The notes beneath the pieces are model-generated. The model ran no database searches, had not been told where the DNA came from, and saw nothing but the letters and a program-made list of their open reading frames with translations. DNA of 6,135 nt from Microcaldota archaeon (GTDB taxonomy: Archaea > Micrarchaeota > Micrarchaeia > Micrarchaeales > CABMGC01). The stretch spans positions 1-6,135 of the forward strand of contig JAGWHG010000039.1 in the NCBI GenBank assembly GCA_028866975.1, read 5' to 3'. The translations under genes were made by a program, and so were the position numbers. Positions 1 through 5,779 of the stretch are shown here, piece by piece (within the stretch, counting starts at the first letter, position 1; every line of letters begins with the position of its first letter).

Positions 1-42
1 CTCGTCTATGCTTACGTGCAGATTTCTTATCTCCAAATCCAT
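1..42 (-). CDS. sufC: SufC, Fe-S cluster assembly ATPase (N-terminus only, cut by window edge)
   Basis: An ATG at 42-40 opens a frame that reads MDLEIRNLHVSIDE up to the window edge. This is the typical first strand of SufC, the ABC-type ATPase that joins SufB and SufD in the SufBCD scaffold complex and drives its conformational change in the cytoplasm. The Walker A and other ATPase motifs lie outside the window, so the call rests on 14 residues plus context. Context is strong: the start is one base after the sufD stop (TGA-T-ATG), and a good Shine-Dalgarno sequence lies inside the last codons of sufD. Another ABC ATPase is formally possible but unlikely directly after sufB and sufD. Confidence 0.85.
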   Translation of the reverse strand, partial: MDLEIRNLHVSIDE

Positions 43-43
43 A

Positions 44-1324
44 TCACTCACCTCTGTACTTGTAATGTCCTTCAAACATGCTTGAGCTCTTGTGCGCGCT
101 GCCGGCTAGCCACATGCTCTCAGTGGTTATCTTTGGCACCATGCCAAAGCTCCTAGTCGCAACCTTCTCGTTTATTATGCTGGCCACAATCTCTCTGACC
201 ACGATGTCATCAATCTTTCCTATCATTCCGGTTATGAAGCCGTTGACTATCATCCTTTTCGCTTCCATTTCTGTTGCGCCCCTAGACATAAGGTAGAATA
301 CCGATTCCTCATCTATCGGCGCAGTCGCCGAGGAGTGCGTTGCCTTCACATCGCTATTTCCTATGCTCATGCTTGGAATAGAGTCGATGTGCGCTGTCTT
401 GTCAAGAATTATGCCTCGCTCGTTGACGAAAGATCGCGACTGCGCGGCAGTCTCGGTTATTGTCGCATAGCCCTTGAGCACGCAAACCGACTTGTCCATG
501 AGCACCGCCTTCGATTCTAGCACAGCGTGAGAATCCCTAGCGGAGTTGACTATGTTGGAAGCCACGTCCATCTTCTGCTCTCCTGCGCTCACAATCAGCT
601 CATTGACCTCGCCATTGCCCTCAAGCCCTGCGACATCCATCTTGTTTCTAGTTCTTGTGAAGCTGCCGCCATTGTATATGAAATTGATCTTGAGGTTCCC
701 TTTTTCTCCTACCTTTGTCTTAGACCATCCTGCAACGAAGGTGTTCTTGTCCTCGTTGTGCACCACATTTATCTCGGCATTTGCGTACTTCCCTATCTTT
801 ATGTCGTGAAGGCTTCCCACAATCGATTTCTCGTTGGCGTCGGAAGTGTAGTACTCGAACAGCTCCAGGCTCGAATCATCAGCCACGTTTATCATTATCT
901 GTATTGGGAGTGGCTCTGAGGTGTTCACGAACAGCAGGTTCAATTTCGCCTTTGCGCCCTTCGGTACATTTATCTGCACCGCCCTCTTTGCGTGTGCATC
1001 TATGAACGCAGCAATTTTGTCATCGCCGCTTTTCGTGAGCCTATTTTCGAAATCCACCTTCTCGATCGGAATAATCTGCATATACTCCGATTGCTCTGCC
1101 ATCTCCCCTCCGCTCCAAATTATCGCATCGAACTTCCTCTTGAGCGCTTCAACGTTGGACTTTATCGAACCCTCAGGCTTGTGCGACGTTTCGGCATTTC
1201 GTGCCCTCTCACCCATCTCCTCAAGCGGCATAGCTACAAAGTATCTCTTGTAGAGTTCATCGGTCTCTTCCGGCATGGATTTGAACTTCTCCAGTGCCTC
1301 GCTTGCAAAAGCTTTGTAGTCCAT
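44..1324 (-). CDS. sufD: SufD-like Fe-S cluster assembly scaffold protein (SufBD family)
   Basis: The 426-residue product is a SufBD-family protein, the partner of SufB in the SufBC2D scaffold where Fe-S clusters are built. Its beta-helix core runs through the middle of the protein. The C-terminal signature follows: NSDVKATHSSATAPIDEE (residues 323-340) and then SVFYLMSRGATEMEA, the helical domain that contacts SufC. His330 aligns with E. coli SufD His360, a residue needed for cluster assembly. The position of E. coli Cys358 is Ala328, so that cysteine is absent. I chose the ATG at 1324 (MDYKAF), 4 bp after the sufB stop. A longer reading from 1402 would overlap sufB by about 70 bases and adds a sequence with no family resemblance. 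The Shine-Dalgarno sequence is weak (GGTTAA), consistent with coupling to sufB. There is no intein in this paralogue. Confidence 0.9.
   Translation of the reverse strand: MDYKAFASEALEKFKSMPEETDELYKRYFVAMPLEEMGERARNAETSHKPEGSIKSNVEALKRKFDAIIWSGGEMAEQSEYMQIIPIEKVDFENRLTKSGDDKIAAFIDAHAKRAVQINVPKGAKAKLNLLFVNTSEPLPIQIMINVADDSSLELFEYYTSDANEKSIVGSLHDIKIGKYANAEINVVHNEDKNTFVAGWSKTKVGEKGNLKINFIYNGGSFTRTRNKMDVAGLEGNGEVNELIVSAGEQKMDVASNIVNSARDSHAVLESKAVLMDKSVCVLKGYATITETAAQSRSFVNERGIILDKTAHIDSIPSMSIGNSDVKATHSSATAPIDEESVFYLMSRGATEMEAKRMIVNGFITGMIGKIDDIVVREIVASIINEKVATRSFGMVPKITTESMWLAGSAHKSSSMFEGHYKYRGE
48..54 (-). promoter_or_regulatory. Ribosome binding site of sufC
   Basis: The minus strand reads GAGGTGA five bases before the sufC ATG. 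It is a strong match to the anti-Shine-Dalgarno sequence and is embedded in the final codons of sufD. It confirms the sufC start and suggests that sufC is translated in step with sufD. Confidence 0.75.
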
Positions 1325-1328
1325 ACTA

Positions 1329-3920
1329 TTAACCAACAGAATTTGACATGTCGAGGTTGATGAGCCTCTTAAGTTCGAGCGAATACTCCAGAGGGAGCAC
1401 ATCGGCCAGCGGCTTTATGAAACCGAGAACTATCATGGCGATAGCCTCCTCTTCGCTTAGTCCCCTTGACATCAAATAGAATAGTTGCTCCTCTCCGATC
1501 TTTCCGACGCTGGCCTCGTGGCTAATGTCTGCATCATCAGTGGAAATATTCATGTACGGATAAGTGTTTGTCTTTGCATTTTCCGTGAGGAGCAGAGCAT
1601 CGCACCTAACAGTAGACCTTGCGCGCAGCGCATCTTTGTTGATATGAAGCAAGCCCCTATACGTCGTAATCCCGCTTCCCTTTGACACAGACTTCGATAT
1701 TATCCGCGACGTTGTGTCCGGTGCGAGATGGTAGATCTTGCCGCCTGAGTCCTGCACCTGGCCCTCTCCTGCCACCGCAATTGAAAGTATCTCGCCCTTT
1801 GCGCCCCTCTCCTTTAGGTAGGCACTGGGGTACTTCATGTTGATCATGCTGCCGATGTTTGCATCTATCCATTCCATATAGCCATTCTCGTAGACAAAAG
1901 CCCTCTGCGTGACAAGGTTGTAGACGTTCCTTGACCAGTTCTGTATTGTCACGTATCGAACGTGCGCATCCTTGTGGACAACGATCTCAACTATTGCAGA
2001 GTGCAGCGCAGATGCCATGTATATCGGGGCGGTGCAATTATGCACTGCAACTCCCTCTGCCATGTAGCTTTCGTCTTCTTCAACACTAAAGTTATAAACC
2101 GGTACATTTTCAACCTCTTTTGTAGAAATGCGTTTTATTGGAACAAAGGCGTAATTCCCCACTATTTCACAGTACGATGATGTAGTCTGTATCTGTCCCA
2201 CGTTTAACGCCATTACTGTTCCGTCTCTGTTGATGTGCTCGACAACCGTATGGCCTACAATTTCTGCGAAACTGTAAATGTTCTTACCGCCAACGTAGAC
2301 ACAATACATTGTCCTTCTATTATCCGCCCTTTTTTGCCTATTTATCGATGAGAATATGTTAAGCCTGAGCATAATGTTTCTGGTCTGCGTGGCAAGCGTC
2401 TTTGAAATGGTGTTAATCCTGAACATTCTTTTTGCACCATAAGTATAATTCCTGTCCATAAAGCTGCCATCGCCTCTCCAAATGCCTTTTACTAACTCAG
2501 CTTGATTTGCCGTGCTTTCATTCATGACCCACGCCGGCATCTTTTTGTTCGCCGCTCCCTTTCCAAACTCGGTCTTAAAGAACCGCGCGGCAGCTGTAGA
2601 ACACAATACCAATGATATTCCTCCCTTGTACTCCCTTTCGATGATTGGCTTTTTTCCAAAGTATCTCTCTAGTAACCCTGATACGTCCTTTATGTAATCC
2701 TGTTCGTGTTTACTGAAGGTGAAACTTAGATAGCTGTCCCCAGCAACCCCGGTCGTGCTGCCTTCAGATAAGTAATAGCCAATCAGCCTAAAGAAATCTG
2801 GCTCCATTTTAATTTTAAGAGTCTCCTCCCTGTTTTTCCATCTGCCCTTAATTGTTATGTTGAATACCCGTTCTGATTGCGAAGCCACATTCCTGTCTAT
2901 CGGAATTGCCAGATAATCCCCAACCTTGAGGTTTTTTGCCGCCGACCATTCTACCCCCCACATCCTGTTTTTGTATTCCGACTTACTCTTTCTTGAAACC
3001 AAGAACGGGTGCTCCTCTGTGGCATTTATTGCCACAGAAGTGTCTCCATAATAATCGATTTTGAACATCTTGCCATTGTAGGGCCTTACCTGTGTATGGT
3101 AAACACGCCTGTACCTGTTCTGATGGGTAAATACCCGATCGCCAACCTTGATCTCCTCTATTGGTTTTGTTCCCTCACTGGTTACAATCTCTGTGCCCTT
3201 TGTGAAGCAGCCCTCGATGTAGGTCACATCGCTTCCCTCATCTGCTATGATGAGCGTTCTTTCAAACTGGCCCGCCTTGTCCGAATTTATCCTAAAGTAT
3301 GCCTGCAGTGGCATCTTGACCTTCACTCCCTTTGGAACATAAATGAAGGATCCGCCGGACCAAACAGCGGTGTTCAAAGCCGCAAACTTGTTGTCCGTCG
3401 ATGGTACCAGGGTGCCAAAATATTTCTTCATGAGCTCTGGATACTTCTTGAGCGCACTGTCCGTGTCCGTGAAGATCACTCCCTGCTCTTCGAGGTCCTT
3501 GCGGACGTGGCTGTAAACCACTTCCGAATCGTACTGGGCCTCGGCTCCTGCAAAGAACTTCTGCTCCGCCTCAGGTATGCCTAGCTTGTCAAATGTCTTT
3601 TTTATCTCCTCCGGCACGTCCTCCCACTTGCTGCCCTTCTTGTCGGTTGCCTTGAGGTAGTAGTAAATGTCATCATAGTCTATTTTGCCAAGGTCCGCTC
3701 CCCACGTCGGCGTCGGCTTCTCCCTGAAGATCTTGTACCCCTGCAGCCTTTTCTCAAGCATCCACTCGGGCTCGTGCTTCATCGCCGAAATCTCCCGCAC
3801 AATCTCCTCGCTGAGCCCCTTCTTGGTCTTGAACTTGTACTCGATGTCATCGTGGAAGCCGTAGTTCTTCCTATAATCGCTCTCCGCCTGCACGACTTCC
3901 TGTTTTTGTTCTTCTATCAT
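1329..3920 (-). CDS. sufB: SufB Fe-S cluster assembly scaffold, precursor interrupted by an intein
   Basis: The 863-residue precursor contains two SufB extein parts (residues 1-237 and 629-863) around a 391-residue intein. Spliced SufB would be 472 residues, a normal length for the family. SufB is the scaffold subunit on which Fe-S clusters are assembled, with SufC and SufD. Family landmarks are clear: the N-terminal part with VWSGGSFIYVPKGVKV (186-201), TYIEG-C-TAPIYM across the splice junction, IQNWSRNVYNLVTQRA (659-674), and a C-terminus ending in SVG. From memory of E. coli SufB, Cys629 matches Cys254, Gln660 and Trp662 match Gln285 and Trp287, Cys773 matches Cys405, and His801-Glu802 match His433-Glu434. 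Lys303 is replaced by Gln672. The ATG at 3920 overlaps the regulator stop as ATGA and has a good ribosome binding site. It is the second gene of the operon. Confidence 0.96.
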   Translation of the reverse strand: MIEEQKQEVVQAESDYRKNYGFHDDIEYKFKTKKGLSEEIVREISAMKHEPEWMLEKRLQGYKIFREKPTPTWGADLGKIDYDDIYYYLKATDKKGSKWEDVPEEIKKTFDKLGIPEAEQKFFAGAEAQYDSEVVYSHVRKDLEEQGVIFTDTDSALKKYPELMKKYFGTLVPSTDNKFAALNTAVWSGGSFIYVPKGVKVKMPLQAYFRINSDKAGQFERTLIIADEGSDVTYIEGCFTKGTEIVTSEGTKPIEEIKVGDRVFTHQNRYRRVYHTQVRPYNGKMFKIDYYGDTSVAINATEEHPFLVSRKSKSEYKNRMWGVEWSAAKNLKVGDYLAIPIDRNVASQSERVFNITIKGRWKNREETLKIKMEPDFFRLIGYYLSEGSTTGVAGDSYLSFTFSKHEQDYIKDVSGLLERYFGKKPIIEREYKGGISLVLCSTAAARFFKTEFGKGAANKKMPAWVMNESTANQAELVKGIWRGDGSFMDRNYTYGAKRMFRINTISKTLATQTRNIMLRLNIFSSINRQKRADNRRTMYCVYVGGKNIYSFAEIVGHTVVEHINRDGTVMALNVGQIQTTSSYCEIVGNYAFVPIKRISTKEVENVPVYNFSVEEDESYMAEGVAVHNCTAPIYMASALHSAIVEIVVHKDAHVRYVTIQNWSRNVYNLVTQRAFVYENGYMEWIDANIGSMINMKYPSAYLKERGAKGEILSIAVAGEGQVQDSGGKIYHLAPDTTSRIISKSVSKGSGITTYRGLLHINKDALRARSTVRCDALLLTENAKTNTYPYMNISTDDADISHEASVGKIGEEQLFYLMSRGLSEEEAIAMIVLGFIKPLADVLPLEYSLELKRLINLDMSNSVG
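2037..3209 (-). mobile_element. Intein in SufB (class 1, LAGLIDADG-type), residues 238-628
   Basis: An in-frame 391-codon insertion splits the SufB motif TYIEG-CTAPIYM. Splicing blocks are present in order. Block A starts with Cys238 (CFTKGTEIVTSEGTKP) and continues to GDRVFT. Block B carries the T-x-x-H motif, Thr301 to His304, followed by PF. The homing endonuclease blocks follow. Block F is VPVYNFSVEEDESYMAEG (606-623). Block G is VAVHN (624-628), with the extein Cys629 as the +1 nucleophile. All residues needed for splicing (Cys1, block B His, penultimate His, terminal Asn, +1 Cys) are present, so it should splice. Block F has Asn610 where many inteins have Asp, and Glu617 where many have His. 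The insertion site agrees, from memory, with the intein site in mycobacterial SufB. The boundaries are exact if standard intein rules hold. Confidence 0.96.
2241..2801 (-). other. LAGLIDADG (DOD) homing endonuclease domain within the SufB intein
   Basis: Between the two halves of the splicing domain (about residues 374-560 of the precursor) are the two LAGLIDADG helices. The first is LIGYYLSEGS (379-388) with Glu386 as the metal-binding acidic residue. The second is LVKGIWRGDGSF (476-487) with Asp484. A block-D-like KKMPAWVM (459-466) lies between them. Both acidic residues are present, with no stop or frameshift, so the enzyme may still be active. Its expected target is an intein-free sufB at the GC/TAP junction. 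The domain edges are approximate. Activity cannot be judged from sequence alone. Confidence 0.85.
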
Positions 3921-4258
3921 GCTTGCACCTCTAAAGTTCCTGCGCTCGAAAAGCAGCAGTTGAAGTTGCTAAACGACTGGCAGAGCTTGCAGATGCACGC
4001 AGTCACGTACTGCTTTTTGCCTTCGGCGATCTGCGCAATGTAGTTGTCGATTACCTCCTTGTTGAGCTTTGCCTCTATCTCCTTTACCTTGTCTGAATAC
4101 TTTCCGTTGATGTACTTGCTGACAGCTGCCTGAGCGACATCTAGCAGCGATGCGACCCTTGCCTCGCTGAGGTTGTGTTTCTCAATGAGCTCTTTGGCGA
4201 TATATGACCTTATCGCAGGAACAACCTCGTTTGTCGCTATCTCGTAAACAGACGGCAT
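3917..4258 (-). CDS. HTH transcriptional regulator with cysteine-rich C-terminus, first gene of the suf operon
   Basis: The 113-residue protein has an N-terminal helix-turn-helix domain. After a lead-in helix (EVVPAIRSYIAKELIEKH, residues 11-28) comes LSEARVASLLDVAQAAVSKY (30-49), whose second half is the likely recognition helix. This start and spacing resemble the archaeal HTH family that also forms the N-terminus of ThiN-type regulators (COG2522-like, from memory). The tail contains Cys88, Cys90, Cys93, Cys101 and Cys102, a C-x-C-x2-C-x7-CC cluster that may bind an Fe-S cluster or metal. The gene overlaps sufB by four bases and follows a promoter with a perfect dyad. A role as an autoregulator of the suf operon, possibly sensing Fe-S status, is inference. 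The ligand and operator are unproven. The start at 4258 has a GGGAG sequence three bases upstream. Confidence 0.85.
   Translation of the reverse strand: MPSVYEIATNEVVPAIRSYIAKELIEKHNLSEARVASLLDVAQAAVSKYINGKYSDKVKEIEAKLNKEVIDNYIAQIAEGKKQYVTACICKLCQSFSNFNCCFSSAGTLEVQA
3926..3931 (-). promoter_or_regulatory. Ribosome binding site of sufB
   Basis: The minus strand reads GAGGTG with five bases between it and the sufB ATG. It lies inside the last codons of the regulator gene and supports the start at 3920, which overlaps the regulator stop codon by ATGA. Confidence 0.75.
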
Positions 4259-4261
4259 CTA

Positions 4262-4266
4262 CTCCC
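4262..4266 (-). promoter_or_regulatory. Ribosome binding site of the HTH regulator
   Basis: GGGAG lies three bases before the ATG at 4258. It directly abuts the dyad on its downstream side, so a protein or fold at the dyad could also affect translation. Confidence 0.5.
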
Positions 4267-4283
4267 TTATAACTGAGTTATAA
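4267..4283. promoter_or_regulatory. Candidate operator: perfect 7-3-7 inverted repeat
   Basis: The sequence TTATAACTGAGTTATAA is a perfect dyad with 7-bp arms and a 3-bp spacer. It lies between the TATA-like element and the regulator's ribosome binding site, covering the expected transcription start. A dimeric HTH protein bound there would block transcription, so it is a natural site for autoregulation by the adjacent regulator. It could also be a chance AT-rich palindrome. As an RNA hairpin it would be weak, because it is mainly A-U pairs. Confidence 0.55.
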
Positions 4284-4297
4284 TAAGCTGAAAACAT

Positions 4298-4313
4298 CTT
4301 AAATACCTATCTT
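4298..4313 (-). promoter_or_regulatory. Candidate archaeal promoter (BRE/TATA) of the regulator-sufBDC operon
   Basis: The minus strand reads AAGATAGGTATTTAAG directly after the stop of the MFS gene. TATTTAAG (4305-4298) is a plausible TATA box and the purine-rich AAGATAGG in front is a plausible BRE. A start about 25 bases downstream would fall near 4276, giving a short leader of roughly 17 bases before the regulator ATG. It is the only such element in the 55-bp gap. The start site is predicted, not measured. Confidence 0.6.
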
Positions 4314-5747
4314 TCAGTGCATCTGGTAGGCAGCGTGTTGTGGATTGAATTCCACCTTCAGCACAAGGAAGGAGACAATGGCCGCAATCGCGGCCAGAAA
4401 TGCGCCAACTAGGAATGCCACGTGATAGCCGCTGTTTAGCGCAGAAACAGTTCCCACGCCGCTTGCAAGCACGCTGTTGGTTTGCAGTGCGGCTAGGCTT
4501 GCAAGCACAGCAAGCCCAAGCGCTCCGCCCATCATAAAAGATGTGTTAACGATGCCAGATGCAAGGCCCGATTCGTGGGGCTTGACGTCATTCATTGCTG
4601 CAAGCAGCATCGGGTTGAATGCCATTCCCGCGCCGATTCCCAAGAGCACCATGCTAGGTATGACATCGAAAAGAAGGCTTCCGTTCACAGGCGCACGCGC
4701 GAAAAGGGCAAGCCCAACCACGGCAAGCGAGAGTCCGAATGCAAGCGGCGTGCGTATTCCAAAGCGCATCACGAGCCTTGCGGAAATTCCTATCGAGAAT
4801 GCCGCCATTATAAGATTTGCAGGGAGGAATGCGAGTCCGACCTGCAGGGCGCTGTATCCGAGCACCAATTGAAGGTAAAGCGCCGAGAGGAAGAACCATG
4901 CGAACATCCCCGCGGCCCACAGAACTGCGACAAGATTGGCAGTTGCAAGGTTCCTGAGCCTAAAGATATGCAGCGGCATAAGAGGGGCTTTCGAGCGCTT
5001 CTCTATGTAGACAAACAGTCCTGCCAAAACCGCAGAGCCTGCAAGCAGTCCGATTGTCTGCAGCGATGCCCAGCCTGCCTGGTTGCCGTTTATTATCGAA
5101 TATATCGCAAGCATCAGCGCAGCTGTTATCGTGACTGCGCCGTAGATATCGAGATGCCTATGGGCAGATTCGCCTGACCCTTCCGGAAGCAGCATCCTTC
5201 CAAGGAACAGGACCGCTATTCCTATCGGTACGTTGACAAAGAAGATCCAGTGCCAGTTTAGTATGCTTGTCAGCGTCCCGCCGAGCAGAACGCCAATGCT
5301 TCCACCTCCTGCTGCGATGAATCCGAAGAATCCCATCGCCCGTGCGCGCTCTGCAGCCCCTGTGAACATTGTCATTACGAGCGAGAAACCCACCGCAGAG
5401 ACAAGGCTGCCGCCAAGTCCTTGTATTATTCTTGCGGATACTAAAAACAGCTGTGAATTAGAAAGGCCGCATGCAAGCGATGCGGCAGTAAATATCACTA
5501 TTCCGATTAGGAAGAGCTTTCTGTAGCCATAGAGGTCTCCGAGCCTTCCGCCCAAAAGCAAAAAGCCGCCGAACACCAGCAGGTATGCATTGACGACCCA
5601 CGCAAGCGACGCATCTCCAAATCCCAGGTCCTGCTTGATTGATGGCAGTGCAACGTTGACTATCGTCACGTCAAGCACTATCATCAGCACTCCAAGCGAT
5701 AGAACAGCAAAAGCAAGCCACTTCCTGCGGCCATCATTCTCCCCCAA
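4314..5747 (-). CDS. MFS multidrug efflux transporter, DHA2 (14-TMS, EmrB/QacA-like) family
   Basis: The 477-residue membrane protein has about 14 hydrophobic segments, at roughly residues 10-30, 48-66, 77-96, 101-127, 136-158, 163-185, 200-219, 229-247, 266-292, 300-320, 332-350, 360-384, 399-421 and 443-464. Motifs of the drug:proton antiporter 2 family are clear: LDVTIVNVALP in helix 1 (25-35), GGRLGDLYGYRK (66-77, motif A), RIIQGLGG (106-113, motif B) and GGGSIGVLLGGTLT (147-160, motif C region of exporters). It probably expels a hydrophobic or toxic compound using the proton gradient; the substrate cannot be read from sequence. The start is a TTG at 5747; no in-frame ATG lies before helix 1, and an upstream in-frame stop at 5760-5762 leaves few alternatives. 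It follows eS1 by 32 bp and has no functional link to the suf genes. Confidence 0.92.
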   Translation of the reverse strand: MGENDGRRKWLAFAVLSLGVLMIVLDVTIVNVALPSIKQDLGFGDASLAWVVNAYLLVFGGFLLLGGRLGDLYGYRKLFLIGIVIFTAASLACGLSNSQLFLVSARIIQGLGGSLVSAVGFSLVMTMFTGAAERARAMGFFGFIAAGGGSIGVLLGGTLTSILNWHWIFFVNVPIGIAVLFLGRMLLPEGSGESAHRHLDIYGAVTITAALMLAIYSIINGNQAGWASLQTIGLLAGSAVLAGLFVYIEKRSKAPLMPLHIFRLRNLATANLVAVLWAAGMFAWFFLSALYLQLVLGYSALQVGLAFLPANLIMAAFSIGISARLVMRFGIRTPLAFGLSLAVVGLALFARAPVNGSLLFDVIPSMVLLGIGAGMAFNPMLLAAMNDVKPHESGLASGIVNTSFMMGGALGLAVLASLAALQTNSVLASGVGTVSALNSGYHVAFLVGAFLAAIAAIVSFLVLKVEFNPQHAAYQMH

Positions 5748-5768
5748 ATTTAAAACCCATTAAAATAG
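5748..5768 (-). promoter_or_regulatory. Possible promoter of the MFS gene (two TATA-like tracts)
   Basis: The minus strand holds CTATTTTAATG and then GTTTTAAATT just before the TTG start. Either TTTTAA tract could serve as a TATA box. A start 25 bases downstream of either would lie at or just inside the annotated start codon, implying leaderless translation or a slightly later start. The tracts may equally be only AT-rich spacer after eS1. Confidence 0.3.
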
Positions 5769-5779
5769 AACGGCAAAAA
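5761..5779 (-). terminator. Possible T-tract terminator after eS1
   Basis: Directly after the eS1 stop the minus strand has TTTTT (5779-5775) and then TTTT (5765-5762). Archaeal RNA polymerase often terminates at such runs without a hairpin. The runs are short, so this is only suggestive, and read-through into the MFS gene is possible. Confidence 0.3.

Noticed and set aside
527..919. 130-codon open frame on the plus strand
   Set aside because: It is antisense to sufD, has no domain, and competes with a clearly conserved gene.
1325..1402. N-terminal extension of SufD from 1402 (26 extra residues)
   Set aside because: It lies within the sufB coding region in another frame, has no SufD-like sequence, and the ATG at 1324 gives a normal 4-bp junction.
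2037..3209. Reading the SufB insertion as a fused extra domain and not an intein
   Set aside because: The Cys at the start, T-x-x-H block B, two LAGLIDADG helices, the VHN-Cys end and an exactly restored SufB motif after removal leave no reasonable alternative.
3009..3584. 191-codon open frame on the plus strand
   Set aside because: It is antisense to sufB and its intein, crosses the intein boundary, shows no recognisable domain and has no start signals. It is a shadow of the real gene.
4654..4921. 88-codon minus-strand frame inside the MFS gene (4654-4920)
   Set aside because: It is an out-of-frame reading inside the transporter, Arg/Cys-rich, with no family resemblance.
4575..5177. 200-codon open frame on the plus strand
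   Set aside because: It is antisense to the MFS gene, with a Cys/Arg/His-rich composition typical of the reverse complement of a membrane protein gene.
5720..5737. Short ATGATG frame beginning inside the MFS start region
   Set aside because: It yields only about 17 codons before a stop, and the GGGGGAG before it is too close to act as a good ribosome binding site.
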